Below, in pieces: positions 35,801-46,317 of a stretch of DNA of 64,000 nucleotides. The position numbers were made by a program, and so were the translations under genes. Source of the stretch: Meloidogyne chitwoodi (Eukaryota; Nematoda; Chromadorea; Rhabditida; Meloidogynidae); contig JACZZP010000001.1 of NCBI GenBank assembly GCA_015183035.1, positions 620,001-684,000 on the forward strand, written 5' to 3'. How positions within the stretch are numbered: position 1 is the stretch's first letter; every line of letters starts with the position of its first letter. The notes beneath the pieces were generated by a model. That model made no database searches and was not told where the DNA came from. It saw nothing but the letters and a program-made list of their open reading frames with translations.

Positions 35801-37617
35801 TGAAATCGTTATCTTATACTGAGGATAATAATATATTTTTTAAACTATCGAATAAAGAATATTATTTTAATAAAAGGTGAAATCGTTATCTTATACTGAG
35901 GATAATAATATATTTTTTAAACTATCGAATAAAGAATATTATTTTAATACAAGGTGAAATCGTTATCTTATACTGAGGATAATAATGATATTTTTTTAAC
36001 TATCGAAATAAAAGAATATGAAATTTTTAAATAAAAGGTGAAATCGTTATCTTATACTGAGGATAATAATATATTTTTTAAACTATCGAATAAAGAATAT
36101 GATTTTAATAAAAGGTGAAATCGGTATCTTATACTGAGGATAATAATATATTTTTAAACTATCGAATAAAGAATATTATTTTAATAAAAGGTGAAATCGT
36201 TATCTTATACTGAGGATAATAATATATTTTTTAAACTATCGAATAAAGAATATGATTTTAATAAAGGTGAAATCGTTATCTTATACTGAAGGATAATCAT
36301 ATATTTTTTAAACTATCGAATAAAGAATATTGATTTGAATAAAAGGTGAAATCGTTATCTTATACTGAGGATAATAATATATTTTTTAAACTATCGAATA
36401 AAGAATATTATTTTAATAAAAGGTGAAATCGTTATCTTATACTGAGGGATAATAATATATTTTTTAAACTATCGAATAAAGAATATGATTTTAATAAAAG
36501 GTGAAATCGTTATCTTATACTGAGGATAATAATATATTTTTTAAACTATCGAATAAAGAATATTGATTTAATAAAAAGGTGAAATCGTTATCTTATACTG
36601 AGGATAATAATATATTTTTTAAAACTATCGAATAAAGAATATGATTTTAATAAAAGGTGAAATCGTTATCTTATACTGAGGATAATAATATATTTTTTAA
36701 ACTATCGAATAAAGAATATTGATTTAATAAAAGGTGAAATCGTTATCTTATACTGAGGATAAATATATATTTTTTAAACTAATCGAATAAGATATTATTT
36801 TAATAAAAGGTGAAATTCGTTATCTTATACTGAGGATAATAATATATTTTTTAAAACTATCGAATAAAGAATATTATTTTAATAAAAGGTGAAATCGTTA
36901 TCTTATACTGAGGATAATAATATATTTTTTAAACTATCGAATAAAGAATATGATTTTAATAAAAGGTGGAAATTGTTTATCTTATACTGAGGATAATAAT
37001 ATATTTTTTTAAACTATCGAATAAAGAATATGATTTTAATAAAAGGTGAAATCGTTATCTTATACTGAGGATAATAATATATTTTTTAAACTATCGAATA
37101 AAGATATGATTTTAATAAAAGGGTGAAATCGTTATCTTATGACTGAGGATAATAATATATTTTTTAAAACTATCGAATAAAGAATTATTATTTTAATTAA
37201 AAGGTGAAAATCGTTATCTTATACTGAGGATAATAATATATTTTTTAAACTATCGAATAAAGAATATGATTTTAATAAAAGGTGAAATCGTTATCTTATA
37301 CTGAGGATAATAATATATTTTTTAAACTATCGAATAAAGAATATTATTTTAATAAAAGGTGAAATCGTTATCTTATACTGAGGATAATAATATATTTTTT
37401 AAACTATCGAATAAAGAATATTATTTTAATAAAAGGTGAAATCGTTATCTTATACTGAGGATAATAATATATTTTTTAAACTATCGAATAAAGAATATGA
37501 TTTTAATAAAAGGTGAAATCGTTATCTTATACTGAGGATAATAATATATTTTTTAAACTATCGAATAAAGAATATTATTTTAATAAAAGGTGAAATCGTT
37601 ATCTTATACTGAGGATA
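23851..37617. repeat. 77-bp satellite array, about 179 monomers
   Basis: Monomers starting GAATATTATTTTAATAAAAG or GAATATGATTTTAATAAAAG repeat every 77 bases (23853, 23930, 24007, ...). Diagnostic sites: T/G at monomer position 7, C/T in AAAT[C/T]GTT, and T/A in AATAA[T/A]ATATT. Their order recurs in blocks: the five-monomer block T-C, G-C, G-C(A), T-C, G-T occurs at 25239-25623 and again at 27550-27934. From about 34026 to 37210 single-base insertions and deletions become frequent; before and after, the monomers are clean. No gene lies inside. Confidence 0.98.
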
Positions 37618-37672
37618 ATATTTTTAATTTTTTTAACGAAATGAAAATAAATATGTTCCAAACCAATGGGAT

Positions 37673-37836
37673 CACCCCATTTGATCAACACCCTTTTGAT
37701 CAACACTAATTTTTTTTCTACTTTTATTTTTGTTCTGTTATATTTTACATATTTTGGTTCACTTGTATTCTGCTTAAAAATTCGTTTTAAAAGAATAAAT
37801 TAGTGTTGATCAAAAGGGTATTGATCAAATGGGGTG
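37673..37836. mobile_element. 164-bp MITE next to the satellite
   Basis: CACCCCATTTGATCAACACC continuing CTTTTGATCAACACTAAT is mirrored by ATTAGTGTTGATCAAAAGGG and TATTGATCAAATGGGGTG. The centre is A/T-rich with no coding. The target duplication is unclear. From here to 38170 I see only A+T-rich spacer. Confidence 0.8.
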
Positions 37837-38174
37837 GACCAAAACCAATAATTAAAAAATAAAAAAATTATTTTCACATTAAATAAAAATATTTTCATTT
37901 AATTTTATTTTTCAAAAAATTCCCATTAATTAATTTAGTAAACAAATTTATATTTTTTAATGAAAAATAAATTAAATATTTTGCTTTTATTTAATAAATT
38001 TAAAGATCTCATAAAAATAATGTTTCTCAGAATTTTCATATTTTAAAAATAAATTTGCTAAAAAAAATATTTTTAAAAATTATTATTAATTATCTTTATT
38101 CTTAAAATAATATAAAGATAATAAATATTTAAATATTTCAAACTATCTTTGTTGTGAATTAAAGAATTTGAGGT

Positions 38175-38270
38175 TGGCGTTATTTCTTCTCACAATTCTT
38201 TAAGTATAAAAGGGAAAAATATATTAGCTCAAAATCTTACTTTATTCCATTCTTATATTTTTATTTTTAT
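38175..38270 (+). promoter_or_regulatory. Shared F-box upstream block
   Basis: GGCGTTATTTCTTCTCACAA, then AAGTATAAAAGGGAAAAATA, then TTAGCTCAAAATCTTAC. It matches the blocks at 48305 and 63661, here in front of a locus without a visible F-box exon. Confidence 0.55.
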
Positions 38271-38334
38271 TTTATGATGATCAGGGACCACGCCCCGAAG
38301 GCTGTTTTGTTTCTTTATCGTCTTTAAAAAAAGG

Positions 38335-39135
38335 TATTTGCATTTTGAATATTTAAATTTATTTAAATATTTAGATTATTTAAAGTTGACATTACCAAAC
38401 TACCGAAAAAATATCAAAGAAATGCAAATTGTCCGATTTTGGTTAGAACAATTATTTCGTTGCTCTTATAAAAGTGCTAGCTTTTTTAATTTCTTTAATC
38501 CAGAAATGATTAAATTACTTTTTGAAAACAACAAAAATATTCCTCTTAAATTTTATATACAACAAATAGATGTTTTTATATTTCTCCACAGTTCAATTTA
38601 CAAAAGTAAATTTGAATTTATTTTTGATCATTTAATTATTACAAAAAAACTTCCGTTGCATTTAATGGACACTAAAGAAGAACAACATAATATTTTATTA
38701 AGTTTACTTCTTACTGCAGGCAAAAGAATTAATGGTGTTTCTGTTAATGATATTTATAATCCTTTGAAAATATATAATATAATTATAAATGTAAGTTAAT
38801 TATTTTTTATAAAGTTAAGGTAGAAAATGAACGAAATACCTAAGACTTTAATAAATTAAAATTTTAATAATTTCAAATTTTAGCATATTAAAATATCAAC
38901 AACAGATTGTTCACAAATAGTTCCTAATATTGTTTTTGGTAAATGGGGTTATCTTCAAGTAAAAATGAAAATTAAAGCTGATAGAATTGAAATGAAGAAA
39001 AATCAAAAAATTGCAATATGTGAATATAAAAATGAATTTAATTATAAAATTAAATATTTGGCTAAATTTTATTATGATGAAAGAGAAGATGAGATGATTC
39101 GCAAAATTAAAATTAGGCGAATTAAAGATGAATAA
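38335..39135 (+). CDS. F-box family C-terminal exons without F-box exon
   Basis: The long exon begins after an acceptor near 38370 and encodes LTLPNYRKNIKEMQIVRFWL, FNPEMIKLLFENNKN and FDHLIITKKLPLH, ending IIIN before GTAAGT. The last exon (38884-39135) encodes HIKISTTDCSQIVPNIVF, IKADRIEMKKNQKIAICEYK and IKDE. The sequence belongs to the MKNLS-type subfamily (CSEIVP.I.F; IKADKIE). Upstream there is a promoter-like block at 38175 and a GC-richer stretch (AGGGACCACGCCCCGAAGG) that may encode a short replacement first exon, but no start in frame is clear. It is either a truncated gene or a chimaera. Confidence 0.6.
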
Positions 39136-39347
39136 TAAATTTACTATTTTATTTTTGTTGATTAAATTTATTTTGTTTTTAATATATTTTTTATAATTAA
39201 ATTCTCTTTGTGTTTTAATGACTCATCATCTGTATTATAAGTCTATAAATTTAAAAATTTTAAAAAATTTGACCAAAGTATTCCAGAGTCAGTCTCGTTT
39301 TATTTTCCTCAGAGAAGACACTCAAAACAACCTAGCACCAAATCATT

Positions 39348-39458
39348 TCTCTTGTTGATACCTTTTGCACTCAAACGGTTTTATTAGAAAGAAACATTTG
39401 ACTGTCTGCTGTCTGTCATTTTTAACCATTCTATTTCTTAGATACTAATTTCTCGTTA
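39348..39458 (+). promoter_or_regulatory. Second conserved upstream block of F-box loci
   Basis: CTTTTGCACTCAAACGG, AAAGAAACATTTGACTGTCT and GCTGTCTGTCATTTTTAACC recur at 44749-44850 in front of the next MEYLPAE locus. Here a 245 bp MITE sits between this block and the gene. Role inferred from conservation only; a shared duplication history would give the same match. Confidence 0.45.
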
Positions 39459-39466
39459 ACCTGTCG

Positions 39467-39711
39467 CGTGGAAACAGTTTTCGACAGTGGTTGTTTTCGT
39501 CAGTGAACTATTTCTCGTTTTCTAACTGTCTGCCTAAATCCGGATCTTCGGATACTTATGAAATTTCTTACGGTTTTTTTGTTGCAAGACATCCGGATAT
39601 ATTTATTATATCCCTAAGCCCGGACATTGCCCCAAAAACTCGTTTTTAAGTAAGATTCTTAGAGTTTTATTTTACTGTCGAAAACAGCCACTGTCGGAAT
39701 CTATCAGCACC
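39467..39711. mobile_element. 245-bp MITE with 8-bp target duplication
   Basis: The direct repeat ACCTGTCG (39459-39466, 39712-39719) brackets ends that are imperfect inverted repeats of about 40 bp sharing CGACAGTGG and TGTTTTCG. The same position in the paralogous flank at 44850 is uninterrupted. Confidence 0.75.
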
Positions 39712-39792
39712 ACCTGTCGTGCAATTTCTTATAATTTTACATTAATTTCTGTTTTGACAGATTCTAATTTTGGTTCAAAAAATTCAAAAATT

Positions 39793-41107
39793 ATGGAATA
39801 TTTACCAACGGAAATTCAACATAAAATTTTTAAAAATCTCAACTGTAATGAATTATCTACACTTCAACAAACTAGTCGACATTTTTATGATTTTATTAAC
39901 ATATACGATGAATTGACTCGTAAAAAATTAAAAAGACTTACCTTTGTAATTCTAGTTTGTTTTTTAATTTATTTTATTAATTAAGACGTTCGGAACTGAA
40001 AATATACTAAAAGAATCAATTTATTTTCCTTTGAGTACTCATCTTAAGGAAAAGGTATTAAACATTTGTATTAAAATTGTTTAAATTTATTTTTCAGTGG
40101 CAATCTGCTTTGGATAAACAAATTCCTATTTCTTTAATTATTGAGGTATTTAGTTTACTTCCTATTAAAAATTTTATTTTTCGAAAAATTTTAGTCTTTT
40201 GCTTGTTGCAAATATGTAGCTTTACATTTCGATCTCGAGGGTAATATTCTTCAAAAAAATATTTTTTTTATTGAGAGATAAATAGAATTGATTTTTTGTC
40301 AATTATCAAAATGTTAAAATACAGAATTTAATCTTTTTAAAATTTTTATTTAAATTAATTAATACTTTTATTGTTTATAGACGGATTGAAGAAAAAGAAG
40401 TTTTCTTTGAAATTGCCATTATTTCCTCAAAACATTGAAGAATTGAAAATTATTCGTTATTTATTATTGAAAATCTTTCGCTGTGCTTTTGATTCTATTC
40501 TCTTTAATCATTTTGTTTTCAATCCAGAGATGATTAATTTGCTTTTTAATGATGAAGAAATTGTTAATTTAAAATTTAATTGCCAAAGGACTTCAATTTC
40601 ATTTATTAATCAAAATATTGATGGCTGGAAATTTACTTTTGATCGTTTGGTTATTAACAAACGTCTTAAAATACTTTTTGATCAACGCCCAATTACTGAA
40701 GAAGAGAACAACATTTTATTTAAATTATTGTCAAACGCAGGTGATAGAATTCCCAAGGTTAATTTTGTCTGTATGAATAATCCAATAACACTCTACAATC
40801 TTCTTATAAATGTAAGAAGGAAATATTAGGGACTTTTTTATAAATTTAAAAATTTTAGCATATAGAAACTTCAACAAATCTTTCAAAAATGGTGACTAAA
40901 ATTCAATTTATTTGCAAATACAAATACTGCCCTCGTTCTAAATTAATTGTCAAAGGAGTTGAATTGAGTGAAAGCAACAATACAAAAAAACACTATAAAA
41001 TTACAAATATTAATGACTCTAAAATTAATTTTTTAATTTTATGGGGATTAAAGACTAAAGATGATTTTATTAGATATATTGAAATTATTAGATTAAATTC
41101 AGATTAA
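39793..41107 (+). CDS. F-box-like gene, complete six-exon example
   Basis: Exons with exact GT..AG borders and consistent phases: 39793-39945 (MEYLPTEIQHKIFKNLNCNE, QQTSRHFYDFINIYDEL), 39986-40054 (TFGTENILKESIYFPLST), 40098-40145 (WQSALDKQIPISLIIE), 40195-40240 (SFACCKYVALHFDLE), 40381-40811 (LPLFPQNIEELKIIRYLLLK, FNPEMINLLFNDEEI, FTFDRLVIN, GDRIPKV) and 40859-41107 (HIETSTNL, LIVKGVELSESNN, YKITNIND, IEIIRLNSD). The product is about 331 residues. The N-terminal 45 residues fit the F-box motif (LP.E....I...L....L....Q.....F...I); the two C-terminal blocks are conserved in every locus here and would be the substrate-binding part, but match no domain I can name. Predicted cytosolic or nuclear, with no signal peptide. 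It is the template used for the other loci. Confidence 0.88.
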
Positions 41108-41278
41108 TTTGGTTTTCTTAATAAATTATATAATTTAATTTTGTTTTTTCCTATTAAAATTAAATTTGTCTTTATACTATTTGTTTGTTTTTACCAAAAA
41201 ATTTATTTTTTAAAACATATAAAATTTTAATTTTCTCTTTTTTCATTATTTATAGCTTACAAATTTCAATAAAAAATA

Positions 41279-42696
41279 ATTGAATATTTACCAGCAGAAA
41301 TATTACTTAAAATTTTCAAAAATCTCAACTATGATGATTTATTCACAATTAAACAAACTAATAAATATTTTTATCAAATTACTAAGAAATACAAAAATGA
41401 ATTCACTAACAAAAAATTCGAAAAACTCTGTTTTACAAATTCAGATTTTTTAATGATAAAATTAATTCGTTTAAAGCCTGAATTACATAATTTGAAATTT
41501 ACAAGGCTTGAGGTTGAATTTTTATTAAATTTTAATTTTTTGATTATTTTTTAGTGGAACTCTGCTGTGAATAAACAAATTCCAGTTTATATAAAAAATA
41601 CAGGATTATTGCCTTTTAACAAATTTGAACCTGTAATCTTTCTTAAAAGTATTTTTTATATTTAAATTAATTAATATTTTATTTAATAGAAAACTCGGAG
41701 GAAAAGGCTTTTTCTTTAAAATTGCCCTTATATCCTATAAATATAAAAGAATTGAAAATTGTTCGTTATTGGTTAGAGCAAATATTTCTCTGTGATTTTG
41801 ATAGTATTGACTTTACAGAATTTATTTTTAATCCACAAATTATTAAATTTCTTTTTAATAATAAAGAAATTGCTAAATTAAAATTTAATTGTCAAACAGC
41901 TTTTATTTCTTTATATAGTCAAAGTATTGACTGGAAATTTACTTTTGAACGTTTGTTTATTAATGAACGTCTGGATACGTTTTGAATTATTTGGCACTGC
42001 AATGGATAAAATTTTGCTAAATATTTTATTTAACGAAGGCAATAGAATTACTGAAGTTACTTTATTTCAACCTAGTTTTCATATTTCACTTTGCAATTTG
42101 ATTATAAAAGTAATTTAACTATTTTAATGGCAGGCCGAAACTTGCGGACCGAACTTTGCGGACCAAAGCTTCTTGACTCAACTTCTGGTCCAAAACTTGG
42201 ATATAGATTTAGTACCATGCTACAAAGTTGTTAAATAAATTATTGTATCAATTGGTCCTTTAAAAAGGGAAATAAACTAATTTCTTTGGAAGCTTTTGTG
42301 GGCGTCCGCAAAGTTCGGTCCGCAAGTTTCGCACCACCATTTTAAGTATACTTGGTTAGAAAGTCAAAAATGTTGTATGATGATTACACTATTTCTATTT
42401 TAAATTATCAAATTGACTAATTAATTTTTATCATTGTTAATTTTTTTTATTTTTAGCATATCGAAAAGTCAACAGATTTGTCAAAAATTGTTCCAATAAT
42501 TACTTTTGATTGCGTAACTCTTTTTTCAGGTTCTGAATTAATAATCAAAGGAATAGTTAAACAAGAATATGATGATAATATAAAATATTATATACTTAAA
42601 AATATTCATAATCCTAACAGAAAGTTTGCAGTCAGATGGATTTGCAAAGGAACCATTGATTTAATTGAACACATTAAAATTATGAGAATTAGTTGA
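41279..42696 (+). pseudogene. F-box-like copy, start codon lost and frameshifted
   Basis: The F-box exon reads EYLPAEILLKIFKNLNYDDL, FTIKQTNKYFYQ but the expected ATG is ATT (41279-41281), with stops upstream in frame and no alternative start exon visible. Later exons: WNSAVNKQIPVYI (from about 41555) and the long exon from about 41690 (LPLYPINIKELKIVRYWLEQ, FNPQIIKFLFNNKEI), in which a shift near 41970 changes FINERL into a stop while the other frame continues DKILLNILFNEGNRI. The last exon (42457-42696) is intact (LIIKGIVKQEYDD, IKIMRIS). A Merlin-type MITE lies in its last intron. Two independent lesions indicate a pseudogene. Confidence 0.8.
42129..42338. mobile_element. 210-bp Merlin-type MITE
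   Basis: Ends GGCAGGCCGAAACTTGCGGA and the inverted right end share about 34 bp with GAAACTTGCGGACCGAAC and TTTGCGGAC. Flanks ATTTTAAT (42121-42128) and ATTTTAAG (42339-42346) look like an 8-bp duplication with one change. The GCGGAC motif links it to the Merlin elements at 6653-7676. Confidence 0.8.
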
Positions 42697-42789
42697 TAAT
42701 TTATTTATGAACATTTTACTCAATATTTCATTGAATTTATGATTCCAATTATTTTCTAAAACATACAAAACTTATTATTTTATTCACAT

Positions 42790-43060
42790 TGTTTGTATAC
42801 AAATAAAACAAAAACACATGTAAAACACAAAACACATGAAAAACAGAAAAACACATGTAAAAAACAAAAATACATGTAAAACACAAAACACAAAAATACA
42901 TGTAAAATACAAAACACAAAAATACATGTAAAATACAAAACACAAAAATACATGTAAAACACAATACACTAAAAACAAAAAAATTTTAATGTATTTTTGT
43001 GTTTTACATGTATTTTAGTGATTTTATGTACTGTTTCTTCACTGACCGATTTTCCGACGG
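42790..43060. repeat. ACATGTAAAACACAAAA minisatellite, half of a MITE
   Basis: Imperfect tandem copies of AAATACATGTAAAACACAAA, then TTTTAGTGATTTTATGTACT and GTTTCTTCACTGACCGA, the right-hand end of the MITE family at 50160-50600. The left end and the right tip are missing. The open frames reading HVFLCF on the other strand are produced by this repeat. Confidence 0.8.
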
Positions 43061-43117
43061 TGGTGGATCGCTAAATCGAAATTATTCGAAAAAACCTCGA
43101 AATTTCGATTCAGCCCT

Positions 43118-43247
43118 GATGCTAATATCCATTTATTTTGATTAATTAATAAATTAGAATAATAATTAGTTTGTTAAACAGAAATTAAATGATCAAAATT
43201 GAGAAATTTTAAAATATCAATTTGTTCATAAATTGATAAATTTTCAT
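43118..43247 (-). pseudogene. Broken MKNLS-type F-box exon
   Basis: The reverse strand aligns base for base with the MKNLSNYEQIDILKFLNF exon of the next locus but has a one-base loss right after the start and a stop in place of the first Q of QQTNYY. Confidence 0.8.
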
Positions 43248-43396
43248 ATTTTTATCTGAAAAATATTAGGTTTTTCAAAATTACTTTTTAAAAAAGTTGA
43301 GTTAATAAATGTTAAAAATATAATTAAAAAATATTAAAATAAATTTTAAAATTAAATTTAAAATTATTTTTATCAAAAAGACAAAAAACTATTCGA

Positions 43397-44669
43397 TTAT
43401 TCTTCTTTGATTCTAGCAATATCAAATTTGAAAATCATCTCATCTTTGGGTTCACGATAATAAAATTTAGCCAAAAATTTAATTTTAGGATCATAAATAT
43501 TTTTATATTCACATAGAGCAATCTTTTCAAAATTATCATTCTTTTTAATTTTGTCTGCTTTAATTTCCATTTTAAAACCAAGTCCATTTTGTCCTCGAAA
43601 TTTAATTTTTGGAACTATTTCTGAACAATCTTCTGACATTTTAATATTCTAAATATAATTTTAATTAATTATTAAAAATTATATAAATAAATTATATATG
43701 TATTTAAGGTAGTATATGTTTACATTTATAATTGAAGTAATTAAAGTTGAAGGATCTTTAACAGATTTAATACAAACACCAGAAATTCTTTTGCCTGAAT
43801 TTAAGAGTAATTTCGATAAAAAATTATTTTGTTCTTCCATATTGTCCATACGATCAAAATATAATGAAATAGTCTTTGTAATAACCAAATGATCAATAAT
43901 AAATTCAAATTGATATTTGTAGTTATGATTATAAAAAAATATAAGATAAAATCTCTCTATATGAAATTTAAGAGAAATATTTCCAAAAAGTAGTTTAATT
44001 ATTTCTGGATTAAATATAAGCTGTTGAAATGTAGATTCTTTAAAAAAACAACGAAATAATTTTTCTAACCAAAAATAAATAGTTTTAATTTCTTCAATAT
44101 TTTTTGGATAATTTGGTAATTTAATCTTTGAATGAATTTCTGAATTTTTAAATTATTTTAATAAATTAGGTAATAAATACTTTGATTTGGAGAAAAATAA
44201 ACAAAGCGGTCTTCTTCAGTATGTTCTAAGTGATTAAATAAATATAATGGAATTCGTCTTTCTACTACAGATTGTAACTAAAAAATTATTATTTAGAATT
44301 GTTTTTGCGGATATTTACAGGATGGACACACAAATTTTTATTTTTAAAATTTCAATATATAAATATTTAAATTAATTTAACCTTTTTTAAAAGTTCATCA
44401 TTTATTGGATAATTTACAATATTTGGCTCAATCAATCTGCTAAATTTTACACAATAATTTGTGTTTCCACACTAAAAGAAAATAAATAAAAAAAAATAAA
44501 ACTAAAGAATTACTATTGAAATTCTATATGATTCTTTTATAGCCAATATCCATTTATTTTGTTCAATTAATAAATTAAAATAATAATTAGTTTGTTGAGC
44601 AGAAAATAATTGATTAAAATTGAGAAATTTTAAAATATCAATTTGTTCATAATTTGATAAATTTTTCAT
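43397..44669 (-). CDS. F-box-like gene, MKNLS type
   Basis: Exon 1 from 44669 (MKNLSNYEQIDILKFLNF, NQLFSAQQTNYYFNLLIEQN, KWILAIKE), exon 2 (about 44472-44381, SRLIEPNIVNYPINDELLKK), exon 3 (about 44278-44181, LQSVVERRIPLYLF), long exon (about 44135-43720: LPNYPKNIEEIKTIYFWLEK, FNPEIIKLLF, IIDHLVITKTISLYF, SGKRISGV) and last exon (to 43397: SEDCSEIVPKIKF, IKADKIKKNDN, YKNIYDPKIKF, FDIARIKEE). All parts are open. The long exon lacks any ATG or TTG in its first half, so it looks shorter than it is to an ORF caller. First of four same-strand loci of this subtype. Confidence 0.8.
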
Positions 44670-44748
44670 ATTTTTATCTGAAAAATATTAGGATTATCTT
44701 AAATATTTTTGATAAATGTTAAAAATATATACCTAATTAAAATCTTGT

Positions 44749-44850
44749 TGATGCCTTTTGCACCCAAATGGCTTAATTAAAAAGAAACATTTGACTGTCT
44801 GCTGTCTTTCATTTTTAACCACTCTATTTCTCAAAGCCTAATTTCCCGTC
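44749..44850 (+). promoter_or_regulatory. Conserved upstream block, second copy
   Basis: CTTTTGCACCCAAATGG, AAAGAAACATTTGACTGTCT and GCTGTCTTTCATTTTTAACC as at 39348-39458; the gene start is 80 bp further on, without the MITE present at the other site. Confidence 0.45.
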
Positions 44851-44930
44851 TAACCTTCCATGCAATTTCAAATAATTTTACTATTTTTTTGATAAATTTT
44901 AACTTTTAGCTTAAAAATTAAAAAAAAATA

Positions 44931-46133
44931 ATGGAATATTTACCAGCAGAAATACAACTTAAAATTCTCAAAAATCTTAACTTTGATGAATTATTCAAAA
45001 TTAAACAATCTAGTCGACATTTTTGTAATTTTATTAATAAATAAGAAATTAAATTGGCTCATAAAAGATTTTTCATGTTGAGTTTTACAACCTCAGATCA
45101 TTTAAGGGAAGGAATTCATCGTTCAGGGAAGCCTTTAAAACAAAATATTGAAACAATAGATCTTCCTTTGAATTATCTTCATGAAAAGGTTTTCATTTAT
45201 TTAATATTTTTTCTAATTTTCTAGTGGATATCTGCTTTGGATAAACAAATTCCAGTCTTTATAGTTAATAATATGAGAGTATTGGATGATTTTAATAATA
45301 AAAAAGAACCTTTTCTTGTCTTTAATAAAGGTAAGATATTAGATAAATTGAATTTTATTTACTTTTAGAAAATTTTTTACTTTAAATTAATTAATATTTT
45401 TTACTTTATAGAAAAATTACAGAAAAAGGCTGATTATTATTTAAAATTGCCATTAATTCCACAAAACATTGATGATTTGAAAATTATTCGTCATTGGTTA
45501 AAACAAATATACCGCTGTGTTTACAACGTTATTCACTTTAATTATATTTTCAATCCAGAGATAATTAACTTGCTTTTGGACAAGGAAGAAATTAGTAAAT
45601 TAAAAATTACTTGTCGAACAGCTTTTATTTCCTATAATTTTCAAAATATCGATGATTGGAAATTTACTTTTGATCATTTGGTTATTAATAAAGATCTTGT
45701 TATTCGTTTAGAAGAAGTTAACATTAAAAAGGAAGACAGCAATATTTTATTAAAATTATTGTTTACTCAAGGTTATAGATTTCCTAGAATTACTTTTAAT
45801 AAAATTGAGGATTATCAAATTAGCTTCTACGACCATCTTATAAATGTAAGTTAAGAGAATTAAAGTCTTTTTATAAAAAATTAATTTAAATTTCAGCATC
45901 TAGAAACATCAACAAATATATTTAAAATGGTGGATCAAATTTGTTTTCAAATATTATGGCCTAGTTCTAAATTCACTTTTAGAGGAGTTGAAATGAAAGA
46001 AAGCAACGATAAAACAAAATATTATAAAATTACAAATATTAATAACTCTAAAATGACGTTTTCAATTTTATGTGAATTCTATAGTGTGGACAGAAATTTA
46101 ATTCGATATATTGAAATTAATCGAATAAATTAA
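44931..46133 (+). pseudogene. F-box-like copy with one in-frame stop
   Basis: ATG at 44931, MEYLPAEIQLKILKNLNF, KIKQSSRHFCNFINK, then TAA at 45042-45044 where other copies have TAC/TAT (NKYE), then EIKLAHKRF and ETIDLPLNYLHEK in the same frame. The WISALDKQIPVFIVN exon, the long exon (about 45411-45846: LPLIPQNIDDLKIIRHWLKQ, FNPEIINLLLDKEEI, FTFDHLVIN) and the last exon (45898-46133: FTFRGVEMKESND, YKITNINN, IEINRIN) are intact. Apart from this one codon the gene looks functional, so the loss is recent, or the codon is a base error. Confidence 0.8.
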
Positions 46134-46317
46134 TTTATAATTTAATTTTAAGTGATTGAATTATCTATTTTATTATTTTAGGTTAATTTTGTGATAATTT
46201 CTTTTTTTATTCTAATTAATAAATTGTTTATCTTTTTTTCAATTTTAATGCATATTTTTGCAATAATTTATTTGAATTATACTTATATTTTTTAATTAAA
46301 TATTTTGTTTAAAAATT

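Noticed and set aside
23851..37617. Regular 77-bp repeats as a CRISPR-like array
   Set aside because: There are no unique spacers, the unit is contiguous, and the surrounding genes are eukaryotic with introns.
42749..42978. Cys/Phe/Val-rich open frames (HVFLCF) here and at 50188-50615
   Set aside because: Produced by the ACATGTAAAACACAAA minisatellite of a MITE in several frames.
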